A stretch of DNA of 64,000 nucleotides from Amorphophallus konjac (lineage: Eukaryota; Streptophyta; Magnoliopsida; Alismatales; Araceae). The translations under genes and the position numbers were made by a program. Shown one piece after another: positions 22,931 through 33,272 of this stretch (the stretch's first letter is position 1; every line of letters begins with the position of its first letter). The notes under the pieces are model-generated. The model was given only the letters and a program-made list of their open reading frames with translations. It was not told the DNA's origin and did not search any database. Where the stretch lies: contig CM040120.1 of assembly GCA_022559845.1 (NCBI GenBank), positions 309,292,740 to 309,356,739 of the forward strand, given 5' to 3'.

Positions 22931-23582
22931 ATCGGAAAAACTTGTCGACAAATCTGTACTCATGAAATATACTTGCAATATCTTGTACACTTTATAATAC
23001 TTTATGAAATATACTAGTGGCCATGTGAGCATGATTCTATAAAATCCTGTGAATGCTTGAGTCATGAAACACCATGCTTCGCATCATGCAAAGATAATTA
23101 TGGAGGTTCGAGGCTCAGTTAACCGCGTAGAGGTCAAATGGCCAACACATAGCGGCCTCAAACCTTGAGGTTATGAATTTGGGGATCTACCTCGGTCCCC
23201 GTAACTACGTCGGTTGATCCCGTAGTCCTTCCTGAAACGCTCTTAATACTTGGCATCGCCTCGCACGACTTAGCGCTTAGGGCAATGCCTTTAGCATCAC
23301 AACTAACTTTGTGTAAATCGAGGATTTTCTTTGGCAGTTAATCAATGGTATTCGGACTCGTACCGATGTAAATAAACACCGACTGCGGTCGGCGGGGAAT
23401 TGTCCAGTACCCGAATCCTAATCGTCTGATAAACTCAATTCACATAATATTTAACTTATATGTTGTAACCGGCTCTTATATGCATGTCAATAAGCAAACG
23501 TGCATGTTTTGAATAACTTTCTCTCTTTTATCCCCCTTCTCCCGTAATTAATTATCTGTTAAATTCCGTGAGTTAAATAGAC

Positions 23583-23601
23583 TAGCACGCCTGGTGAGAC
23601 C
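23583..23601 (+). other. Primer-binding site of element 2
   Basis: 'TAGCACGCCTGGTGAGACC' matches element 1's PBS except for three substitutions, including TGG to TAG at the start. It follows the LTR by the same GAC spacer. Confidence 0.65.
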
Positions 23602-23743
23602 ATTCCCGCCCTTCTTCTTTCTGCCAAAGATTATCCACACCTTTACTAAGGTTGTGATGCCCTTCTTCTCTGTTTCAAGAGGGAAGAGGAAGGGAAGGTC
23701 GTGCAGACATACTCAACTACCACAACAGCCGATTTAGTCCGTA

Positions 23744-24592
23744 ATGGCAGCTGTTATCTACGGCCCGTTGGTCGTCGCTGCCCACATCAGGTTTGGATAC
23801 CTGGCCACCCCACTGGTGTTTGGGGACTTCTCCGCCGTGGTAGGCTCACCATACTTTCTTGGGGTGGTGCCAGCGGCTGAGGAAGCTGCCCCCGCCCAGA
23901 CTGTTGCTGTTGACCGAGCTCTCTCGGTCAATCACATTTCTATTGTTGCTGCTTTTAGTCAGAAGAAGCAGCGCCGCAGCCGTAGAGGTAGGAAGCTTGT
24001 GGCGGCCACATCCAACTCCGCCAAGACCATTCTTGTCGGGAATCTCAGAGTCCGGCTCGACGGAGGCGAGCTGATAACATCTCAAGTCCGGCATGTGCCG
24101 ACTGTTAGCACTTCCAATTGCTTCACTCTTCTCCGGCAAGTTTGGGAAGATAAGGTGGTCTTGAAAACATCAGGCGCCCCGGAATCAAGTCGGGAACAAA
24201 CACGCCAATTTAAACCAAGCACCTCCAAGTCTAGATCTCGGGGCAACTCAGTGGAGGAGCGACAGTTCCGTTTAAAAGAAGTGTGGGTCACTAAAGAGGA
24301 GGCCCGCGCTCTCAAAAGGATGAGGGCGGGCAGGCCCATCCGGATGTCTGACCTTCATAATGCAGGGATGTTGGCACCCACAAAGCTGCCAGCCTCTCGT
24401 CCGTGGGGGCAAAAACACAGAGGGATTCATGAAAAGCCCCAATGTTCATCAACTTTGGGGTCAACCCGAAACAAGAACAAATATCGAGGAGAGACTACGA
24501 TGGCTCGAGTTTCTATCTTTGACAGATTAGGGGCACCAGCTCACTCAGCGACTCAACCGCCCCGAAAGAAAAGGGTGGTGCATAAGGCCTAG
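23744..24592 (+). pseudogene. Conserved N-terminal ORF upstream of gag (element 2)
   Basis: A 282-codon frame. Residues 15-45 read IRFGYLATPLVFGDFSAVVG and SPYFLGVVP, nearly identical to the start of element 1's ORF. RLDGGELITSQVRHVPTVST lies in the middle. FRLKEVWVTKEEARAL, RVSIFDRLGAP and PPRKKRVV lie at the end. It stops at 24592 (TAG), but homology to element 1 continues in frame past the stop (DTVKVF), so the stop is a lesion. No minisatellite is present here. The role is unknown. By position it is an extension of gag. Confidence 0.7.
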
Positions 24593-24849
24593 GACACTGT
24601 CAAGGTGTTCGCCTGTTATACAACAGGCAATCAGCCGGAAGAGGCCCACTCAGCCCTTGGTGCTCTTGAAGAAATCTCACTCAGTTGCCCAAGCAGTTGC
24701 ACAATTTAACCGAACTGCTGCTGCCTCATCATCACAACAGGGGTAGGAACATGTTGAAGAAGCACCGGAAGAGATTCATAGTGCTCAAGGAAGGCAAAAC
24801 CCAGCACCAAATGGTGAGCTGGGAGAAAACATTCAGGATATCACGCTGG

Positions 24850-25985
24850 AAGAGTTACGGCGTGAAAATCGAGAATTGAAAACCCTCCTGCAAGGGATAT
24901 TGCGGGAACGAGAAGCGCCACTCCAAACTCCCGTGACTTTGCAGGCAGTCGAGAGAGCTCCTCCAGGTAGATCAGTAGCCGTCAATGCTCCATCCACCGC
25001 TGTGAAGATTCCCGCAGTAGTGGAAGTTGTAGCCCCACAAGAGGATGTCAATGTGCGGTCTTCCAAGACACCAATGCCTGAGAGCCTAATAGCTCAAAGG
25101 CAAATGATTGAAAGGATTGTGGAAGCCAAGTTTGCTCAACATGGCGAGGGTATCACAGCTATCGACATATATAGTGTGCCATATCCTCTCTATCATCAAT
25201 GCAAGAGATTGCCCCTAGATTGCCTGAAAGTCCCGAAGCTGCAAAAGTTTAATGGGCAAGGCTCTCCCCTGGAGCACTTGACATACTATATGACAACAAT
25301 GGGTGACTTGGCGTTAGAGGAGTCATATCTCCTCCGCTATTTCGCCACCTCACTCACGGGAGCTGCCTTCCAATGGTACTCTCGGTTAAGGCCCAATTCG
25401 GTGGCAGATTGGGGAAACATGCAAAAAAAGTTCCTAGACCGTTTTCAGACGGCCGAGCGAAAAGTCTCTATCGCAGAGTTGTGTTACTTGCGGCAAATGT
25501 GAGGGGAGACAGCTTTGGACTTCATCTAACGGTGGAGGGACTTCAGTATGAGGTGTGATAACCCTCCAACACAGGAAGATGCCATCACAATATGCCGAAG
25601 AGGCTTGGCGGCAGAGATTAATGAAAAACTTCTCGGCACTAATGTTAATGGGTTTGATCAGTTGAGTTCAATCGTAGCAGAGATTGAAATGTTCTTTGCT
25701 GATAACCCCGGTTACATCCATGCTAAGGGCAAGGCATCCAAAGACCGGGCCACTATTGGCAAAGAGGTCAATGCGGTGGAGTTCACTCCACCTAATGGGG
25801 TAATTGAGGAAATGCTGACAAGTCGGACAAAAAGTCTGAAAATAAGATTCTGATGTCGGAACGCAAGAAGATTCCATATTCTTTCAAAAAGGAACATACT
25901 AAGGAGCTTTTTGATCTCTACCTTGAACAAAAGCTCATAAGCTTGCCGGACCTGCAAAGGCCGGTAGACCCTGATAAGGTAGACT
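24850..25985 (+). pseudogene. Gag capsid region of element 2, truncated
   Basis: Homologous along its length to element 1's gag: ESLIAQRQMIERIVEAKFAQ, KLQKFNGQGSPLEHLTYY, LRYFATSLTGAAFQWYSRL and EDAITICRRGLAAEINEKLL. A TGA at about 25502 and another stop shortly after break the frame. The region PYSFKKEHTKELFDL corresponds to the segment just before the first zinc-finger module of element 1. Homology ends at about 25985, so the element is truncated there and has no pol. Confidence 0.88.
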
Positions 25986-26049
25986 CTTCTGCTTGCCTTT
26001 TCCACTCTTGTGACATGAGAATTTTCTTAGTCCAAAGACTTGAACCACT

Positions 26050-26660
26050 GTTGGCCCAAGTCTATGGTGGGTAACCCACCATTAGCTTACACATGATAAT
26101 GGTGGCCTTAACATTTCTGTTACTTGAAATCTCCAAGTGTGGGAGTGCCTACTCTTAGGAACAGCTAACTTTTGTAGCATGCAAATGGCATGTAATTCAT
26201 ATCCTCCTTTAAAATGCAAATGTTGTTTATGTACACTACAGACTACTGTTGATTATTTTGGCTAATCCCCTCTTTAAAATCATGAAATTGTTCCACGACA
26301 GGCCACCATTGAATATTCAACTATGCCCCCCTCTAAAAAGTCATGACATTAAGTCCTTCACAGGGCATCATTGAACACTCAGCAGTGGGCCCTTTTCAAA
26401 AACCCACAGAATTGACTGTCCTTCACAGGCCACCATTGAGTGCTCTATCATTGCCCCTTTTTGAAATTCAGAAAACTGAAGGCCTTTAGAAAAAGATTCA
26501 CTGTTCTTTACAGGCCATCATTGAGCACTCAATGATGACTCGTTCCAAGACCCATAGAGTTAACTAAGTCTATCTTGGGCACCATTGGACATTGAATGGT
26601 GGCTCCCTCTCAACAATCATTTGAAATAGATTCAGTCCATCTCAGGCCATTGACTTAATC
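26050..26660. repeat. Inverted-repeat tandem array, unit about 90-100 bp
   Basis: Six or so degenerate units are each built around complementary arms of CACCATTGA-type sequence. Clear examples are CCACCATTA...TAATGGTGG (from about 26076) and CATCATTGA-gcac-TCAATGATG (26517-26538). Spacers carry 'tttcaaaa' and 'ctgtccttcacaggc'. It lies between the truncated element 2 and a LINE, inside the agmatine deiminase intron. Its origin is unclear. Confidence 0.65.
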
Positions 26661-26689
26661 AACAGTGGTCCATGTGTAATGCAAACATG

Positions 26690-26890
26690 CGTCTTTTCTT
26701 TTCTCAAAAGGAAAGTGGACTGTGCCATCAATTTTATTAAGTAAACAGAGGAGGTACAATCATGGAGGGGATGAAGGATTCCTCTCCTGCATCCAACATT
26801 TACACAATGACAAGAGGGTGATGATTTTTGTCGAGAAAAGTGTGGATTGTACCACCAATTTTATAACTAAATAGAGTTAGTACAACGGAT
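26690..26890 (-). mobile_element. Two LINE 3'-end remnants
   Basis: Two similar stretches ('gtggactgtgccatcaattt' at about 26714 and 'gtggattgtaccaccaattt' at about 26843) match each other. Both look like the 3' end of an L1-type LINE read on the minus strand. The second continues into the coding remnant from 27040. Confidence 0.5.
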
Positions 26891-27039
26891 AGAGGTGAGA
26901 AGAGGATTCTCAGACTCAGAGAAAAACAAAAACAAAAACCAAAAGCCAGAGAGGACTCCATTCTCTGGATTGAAACAACCCTCTGCCACTGAGCTACTGG
27001 CATGCGAAGAATGTATCTAAACCACTGATAAATAAAAAA

Positions 27040-28440
27040 CAATGATCATAGAGAAATATTCTCAACATTAGTACTTCCCCGGAAGATGTGATCATTCTTT
27101 TCCCTCCATATGCTCCAGCAAATAACATCAGCGATGAGGCCAAGCAGTTGTCTTCTCACTTTGTCGGATGACGAGGCTTTCAGGGCCTTAAAGTGTAGCC
27201 ACATTTGCTGGACGGTATTGAAGGAAGCAGAAAAGGTGAACACTTTCACCAAGAACTTCCCAGACCTCATGACTAACCGGGCAGGTGAACATCAGTTGAT
27301 CTATATCCTCAACCACATTTCTGCACAATGAACAGATAACATCACAGTCTGGCCTGCACTTTTGCTGGTACACCTTAGTGATAATTCGTTTCTCTGACAC
27401 CAGACATAAATTCTTGGACTTTTAAAGGTGATTTAACTTTCCATACTTGTGGGAAAAGTGGATATGACTCCTTCTAAGTGTCCAATTGATAAAAAAACTG
27501 TCGACAGAAAAAGGCACAGGTAATTTGCCCCAAAGTAATTCATCAAGTGCATTGCTGTTGATACAAACAGACTGTGTGATTTAGCAGACTATTATATTCA
27601 GTTTCTTGTCTTTCTTAAGACCCCTTCTCATGCTGATGGTCCAGTGAACATTACCTGCCTCAATCTGATAGTTGTTGGATACCTTGTTCCAATTATCAAT
27701 GGCCAGCTGAAAAATCCTTGGAAATGCTAGTTTTAGTGGATGATCTGCACACCATTGATCAAACCAAAAGAAAGTAGACAGTCCATTTCCGATTTGAGTC
27801 TTAGAGCCGGTTCCATAAATGGTCCATCCTTCAGTATACCTTTCCATACTAGGGAGATGTAGGTCTTCCCCATTTTTATATGCAATTTCCCATGTCTTCC
27901 ATAATTTTTATATAACAAGACATTTTTTCCACTGTGAATAGTCATCACTCAACAGTTCCCATAAGCATTTCTCTAACAAAGCTAAGTTCATCTGATAAAG
28001 ATTCTCGACTCCAAAGCCTCCTTGGTTTTTCGATTTTCAGACATCATCCCATTTCATCAGAGGAATTCCAGGGAATTATCCTTGTGTCCTCCCATAGGAT
28101 TCTTCTTCGGATAACATCAATCTTTTTCCGGATTGTGGCAGACAAATGGAAAGCTGATAACTATGTGAAGGCATTGCTGATAAGGCAGAGTTAAGAGAGT
28201 TATTCTACCTCCAAAAGACAATTGTCATGCTTTCCAAGCTGTTAGTCCTTTCTGCATCCTGCTTATGAAAGGGTTCTAGTCTGCTATTTTTAGTTTTCTG
28301 TAATGAAGAGGAAGGCCCAAAGATGTGACCTATAGTTCTTTTATCTGGCACCCCAAGATGGAAGTAGCTTGCTGCATTAGAACCTCATCCATATTGATGC
28401 CCACTAGAGAGGTTGTTTTTCAAATTTTATCTTAAGCATA
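27040..28440 (-). mobile_element. LINE (L1-type) ORF2 C-terminal remnant
   Basis: Minus-strand frames, in order, read LLEKCLWEL and KWDDV (about 28070-27950), IGNGLSTFFWFDQWCADHPL (27581-27847), a zinc-finger-like CDVICSLCRN with FTCPVSHEVWEVLG (27188-27400), and ICWSIWREKNDHIFRG (27046-27270). This order is typical of the end of plant L1 ORF2. Stops and frameshifts are frequent. The 5' end appears truncated near 28440. Confidence 0.78.
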
Positions 28441-29257
28441 TCGCCTAACACCTAACACCATATTGCCTAATTTTTTTTTTAGATGAAGCACATTGCCAAA
28501 CACTTTATCTTTAGGTGAGATTTAGCACCTAATGCTTTACCACCTAGCTCATACATATCACCTACCTTGTAAGGTGGAACGATATCAGCTAAACAGTAAT
28601 GCCTACGTATTCGTTCAGCAAAGTATAAGCTTAGCCATGATATTAAGGTGGAACTCGACAGCCTATCATGAATTGCGTATGACTAAGGTGATGTCTATTG
28701 CCTATCTAAGTTCTATTAGACAATGTATATTGCCTAGTTCACTGGATCTTAAGCCTTCAGAATGTTTCTCGAGTGCTCTGGATGGCTTTTCTGCTTGATT
28801 TTAACATGTAATTTTACACATGATACTTGTGCATAAATTTTGACAACACTCAAAACATTGCTCAGGTGGTCAGGGGTCTAACAAATCAGCTTTGAATTGT
28901 TTTCTGCAAGTTTCTTTCTTTGACAATATTTGTTCAACTCTAGGAGAGATTGTTCAACTGTTTGAAACATGTTCAACTTGCTGGATTTATTCTTGGATGG
29001 GCCAATTTCTCTTCCCTCAGTCTTGCTGTGAAGTCAAAAGGAGAAAATGGTCTTATCATATCCAGTTTTGGCTCTTTAATTTCGGGAAGTACCTTGGGTG
29101 TGGCAGTGTTTCATTTTTTTTTTTTGCAAATTATGGCTATTACAGATTTTTTATAGCTTGTGCCATCAGACATATCGCTTTGTTTCTGCTTTGCATCTCT
29201 GTGTTGCTGCAGTGCCTCATTTGTGATTTATTCTTAAAAGTTTATTATTCTGTACAG
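28441..29257. other. Remaining intron sequence, nothing recognised
   Basis: AT-rich sequence between the LINE remnant and the last agmatine deiminase exon. Short 'cacctaa'-type words recur near 28440-28560. There is no convincing coding or structural feature. Confidence 0.5.
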
Positions 29258-29374
29258 GTTGTGATGATAAAAAAAGCAAGGGAGATCTGTTTGGGTGGCG
29301 GAAATATACATTGCATAACGCAGCAGCAACCATCTTTCCCAACCAAGAACCTGAAGAATGACGTTCCTGCGTAA
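29258..29374 (+). CDS. AIH: Agmatine deiminase, last exon
   Basis: After a TGTACAG acceptor, 38 codons and a TAA complete the protein. The nucleophile Cys lies in GGNIHCITQQQP (Cys at 29312-29314). The start VVMIKKAREICLGGG shows substitutions relative to what I know of the family, such as Lys-Lys and Cys in otherwise conserved positions. The rest is typical, including the short variable tail. Both catalytic residues visible in the window are kept, so this end of the gene could still be functional if the long intron is spliced and the 5' exons exist upstream. Confidence 0.92.
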   Translation, partial: VVMIKKAREICLGGGNIHCITQQQPSFPTKNLKNDVPA

Positions 29375-29770
29375 AATGCTTAGAAGAAAATTTTCAAATA
29401 ATATAATTTCTTACTGGCCAGTTTGGGGCCGGGGTTGGGGATGGGGGAGCGGGGTATATATTGGTCAAGGCGACATTAGCCATGTCGGCGTTTGTGTATC
29501 CATAATATTAGTGCCTGGAAGTGGCATGCGTCAGCCCGAGCTGGACAGATGTATGAAGCAACTCGTATTGACACGCAACTTATCTTACTTAATGGTCCAA
29601 CTGGAGTAATACATGTGCGCCCTTCTCCCATTGGTCCACATAAGACAATGAGACATGGGGAACAAAAAGGATAAAACTTGGTATAATTTTTCATATTATT
29701 GTATAATGAAAATGAAATATTTATCACTTCTGTATTAGATTTATATATACTTATTGCAGAGGCATAAAAA
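29375..29770 (+). other. 3' flank of agmatine deiminase
   Basis: This would hold the 3' UTR and polyadenylation signals. AATATAAT-type A/T-rich sequence follows the stop. A 60-codon ORF (29492-29674) is open but resembles nothing I know. An insertion boundary (element 3) follows at 29771. Confidence 0.45.
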
Positions 29771-30572
29771 TGTTATCTTAATCTCGTACTATATTTTTGA
29801 GATTTTTTTTGGAAGGGAAGAATGCTAGGATGTCTCGAGAAAATCTATAACCATTAAGAAACGAGTCGTCATAAGGAGTCGGGTGTGATTTCAGGGGATA
29901 ATCTTATGATGTTTAAGTTAGAGATGCACATAAAAATAAGCGAGAGAGCAAGGGGAGAGCGAGAAGAGAGTTTTAGAGATGGAGAGAGTGTTCGGTAGGA
30001 CACTGAGTGTTTGAAGACGAGGTCGAAGTCTGGAGGCGATGGAGTTCTCTCTCTATATCTTTGGAGGCAAAAATGTGGCTGTTTGTCTCCGCGTGTGGTG
30101 ATCTCTCCGTATGTCAGGATCTCTCAGAATGTGTCTGTCTCCTCTTAAGTTTGCATGGGACTTTATTTATATCGGTTTTTGTGGCGTCATCTCTTTCTTG
30201 ACTTGGCGAGGGTGTGACTAGTGAAGCGATGATCTTTTCGATCGTGAGAATCATCTGTTGTTCACTCGTCCGTTCTCTGAAGAAAGATATCGTGATTGGC
30301 ATCTCAACATCGTGGGTGAGATTCGACACTCCTCGGGGTAAGTTTTGTAACTTTGGCCTCAACGTTCATCCGTTGGCGAATTTCATGACGTCCGAGATGC
30401 GTGTGCGCGGAGATTGAGCTCGCGGGTCGGCCAGTCCCGAGTCGGTCTTAATTGGACATCATTCTTGGACTGGGGTCGGTTGGTGATGATTGTAATGGGC
30501 TTGGCGGTAAAGGGCAGCTTTCGGCCTAACGTTACTGGGTTGTGCTGAGTGTGGCGGGTTTTCCTCGCCTCA
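29771..30572 (-). mobile_element. 3' LTR of element 3
   Basis: In plus orientation it begins TGTTATCTTAATC and ends TTCCTCGCCTCA. It aligns along its length with 62495-63297. The adjoining purine-rich tract at 30573-30590 (minus strand AGAGTGGGGGTTAG) is the polypurine tract, and it resembles that of element 4. Confidence 0.85.
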
Positions 30573-30590
30573 CTAACCCCCACTCTAGGA
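30573..30590 (-). other. Polypurine tract of element 3
   Basis: The minus strand reads AGAGTGGGGGTTAG immediately before the LTR start TGAGG. It would prime plus-strand DNA synthesis. Element 4 has a similar GAGTGGGGGG tract at 37198-37211. Confidence 0.65.
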
Positions 30591-31356
30591 CAGTGAGAGT
30601 GCTCGATGTCCGGGAGGAATTGGACGAGGTCATAAGAGGGGAACACTCGATTGAGTTTTCTCGAATCTTCTCATACCTTTGACATGGGGAACTGTGTTAC
30701 CTATCGCCTTCTTTGGCGGACAAGGTGGTTCTCATGCATGCAGGGTGATGTCATCGTTATCATGATAGAGTCTTTTTGTTTCTGGAGAAGCGGAATCGAA
30801 CGACGGTTGGCATAGCCCTAGGCACTCCTGCTGAGTGAACTGGCGGTGGCGATTACACTTTCGATTATTCGGCTGATCAGAGGCATCAGAACGAGGAGGA
30901 TGTGTCGTCTTCTGGAGCCTTTAAGAGAGGCGAGAAGCGATCAAGGAGGCACTTCTGCGATCCGCCTCTCTAACGTTGGTGCTCACTGTGAACAGGCATC
31001 TAACTGTTGTTGTTGTTACTTGCAAGTGTCTCTGAGCCTCCTTCGAGCGCTCAGAGAGTGGAGCCGATGCTAGAGTTTTGAGACGATTATGCTGCAATCC
31101 TCGATACCTCGCCCACGCGACCATGTACCTTCTCTCTCAACTGCCCAAGCGGAGGTGGTTGCTCTCTGCACCCTCTCGCCTGCTCTCGCGCTTGCTCCTG
31201 CACGCCTCACATGCCACCTTCTGTAGGTGAGGCAGAAGAGGGGCTTCTTATCGTCGGACGTCGTCGTAGCCACCTCTGATGCCCACCGCCGTCCCTGGCT
31301 TTGGAACAGAGGCGTCGGAGGTGACTCTGAGCGTCAGCGTAAGTCCTCTGAGCAGT
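30591..31356 (+). other. Left remainder of element 3's accessory region
   Basis: Sequence between the polypurine tract and the nested element's target site. Plus-strand text such as DYSADQRHQNEEDVSSSGAF and KRGEKRSRRHF is open for a while and may be part of the antisense accessory gene continued at 51748. There are many stops, and I recognise no domain. The last five bases (31352-31356, GCAGT) are the target-site duplication. Confidence 0.4.
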
Positions 31357-33272
31357 TGATGCGGGACGGACACGCGACCTGAGACTTTAGCTCGCGATCG
31401 CCCCTAAGCGAGGGAAGACGTGGGACCGTGCGCGGTTGAGAAACCGGCAGTGAGTCTCGGGTATCGGCTTTCCACGTGTACTCGGATCGAGTCACGGGAC
31501 GGGTCACTCTCGCTCTCTCGCAACAGTGATAAAAAATAGATATTGAGCTAGTTACCTATCACATGCAACGCAATATACGAATAAATACGAGTAAAGTAAA
31601 CACCGAGTAAGAGAGCGAACACGATACCTCCACGCTCCGGACGTGGGGAAGACTTCCCGGCCAAGTACAGTAACTCCCGATAACAACGGTTAAAATTTAA
31701 TTACAATAGTGAATTTTACTACCCACTCCATGTAGGGAGATAAAGGGCTACAAGTGGGCCCGGGAGGACTGATCTTGTGTTGACGGACAGCAAGCTGGAC
31801 GGGCGTTTGGGGCGAACTCGGCATGCTGGTCCGACTCGGTACTACGCCGACTCGGTGCTGCGCTGACTCGGTTCTGACTCGCTGGACAGCAAGACGCGGT
31901 TTCCAAAGGAACGTCACCTTCCTGAGATCTTCGGAAGGCACCACTTGGCTGGAACGTTGGCAGGACGTCCCTGGTCAACTCCTAGGAGTGGCGGCTCCTG
32001 AAGTTGATTTTTGATATTTATTTGTGAATTTTTCTCGGACTGTAATTTCGGACTTGCACAGAGAACATATTTGCACGTCTCGGCGGTAAGAATTAATTCT
32101 CACAGATCCGGAATTAGATTGAGGCAAGACTGGTTGCGTTGGAAAGAGGACTCCCAGATCTACAACATATAATTTTTGTAGGCCGATCCTACGAAGGGAT
32201 GAGAAATGGGAGGCTCTGCAACACTGTATTTTTTCTGTGGATCTGATTACTGACACGCATGACATAAAGGGATCTGCCTGAAACTGACCTTTGACCGAGG
32301 GGTGAATGATTTTTTCAGGGGATGAAAATATTATGGGAGGTAGGGGGGAACGTGAGGAACACTGAGAAATATTTGTGTATTTTATAAAAATTTCTATGGG
32401 GGTGGGAAAAATATGAATAGGTGACACTCTCCCGTGGATCTGTAGAAAGACAGATTACATGGGAAGAACAAGAAATATGGTAAAAATACTAAACGATGTC
32501 CAAATGACATGAAATTTGAACTGGAGGTTAAGAGAGACAGGAAAAATGAACTCTCAAAGTTTGGGCTCGATCTAACAACAAAATAAATAAATAAAATTTT
32601 AGGATTGAGGTTCTGTCCTGATTTGGACAGAGCTCCGACGTAGCGGCAGTGGCGGCTCGATGGCGGCGGCGGCGGCGCTGAGTTTCACACTCAGGAAGTG
32701 GGAGGGGGAGGAGGCTTCACACCTCAGAAATTCACAGCTTTCACAGCAGCTAGGGGTTGGGAGAGAGAGAGGGGTGCCCTTGGGCTCTTGGAGGCAAATT
32801 CTGATTTTCTTCTCATTAATTCTAGTAAAATGGGAATTACATGATATTTGTATGAAATACAAAATGACCTAAACTAACATCAGATCTAGGTTAGGGGAGG
32901 GGCACTTAGGGGATAGAACATATTTAATTCCTCATGTGGTTTGGAACAAAATAAAAAAACATTAAGAGGGGGGGGGGCTTTGAAAAATGGGGATGACATC
33001 TTGGACATTTTAAGCCCATTGTCCCCTTTGAATGGTCAAGCTTCTAGAAGCCCACCTTGGACCTTTGACTGGCCCCACATGGGCCCTAAGGCTTAGGTGG
33101 ACCAATAGGGAAGGAGATGTGGGCCCCTTGCTGGTCCTACTGGACTTTTACTCAAAAATCTAAAGATCCTCAAGGAATGACAAATTGGCTTATAAAACCA
33201 TACAATTGTATACATGTTTTCCCAAGGATATAAATGCAAATAAAATGACTCAAATGTAAAATAAAAAGTTAG
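31357..33272 (-). mobile_element. 3' LTR of the gag-only element (main part)
   Basis: This aligns with 49790-51712. It is interrupted about 30 bp from its U3 end by element 4; the last part lies at 47396-47425. It includes a GGCGGC-rich segment near 32640. The ORFs within (for example 31975-32427) also occur in the other LTR and are not genes. Confidence 0.88.

Larger units (their letters stand above)
20785..23579 (+). mobile_element. 5' LTR of element 2
   Basis: The right end is placed by analogy with element 1: TTCCGTGAG..., a GAC spacer, then a PBS-like site. It shares the conserved LTR module (23345-23432) with element 1's LTR, and has a TATA-like box at 21014-21021. Two GC-rich repeat patches (21060-21240, 22165-22400), a CAG/CAA-rich patch (21370-21550) and a tandem array (22690-22930) lie inside it. 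The left boundary is uncertain; I place it just after the LINE fragment. Confidence 0.55.

Noticed and set aside
28892..29257. Upstream extension of the last agmatine deiminase exon as a longer reading frame
   Set aside because: A perfect acceptor (TGTACAG) lies at 29251-29257 and the sequence before it is T-rich intron with no similarity to the enzyme.
29492..29674. 60-codon ORF after agmatine deiminase
   Set aside because: Three short frames overlap, none resembles a known protein, and the position is that of a 3' UTR.
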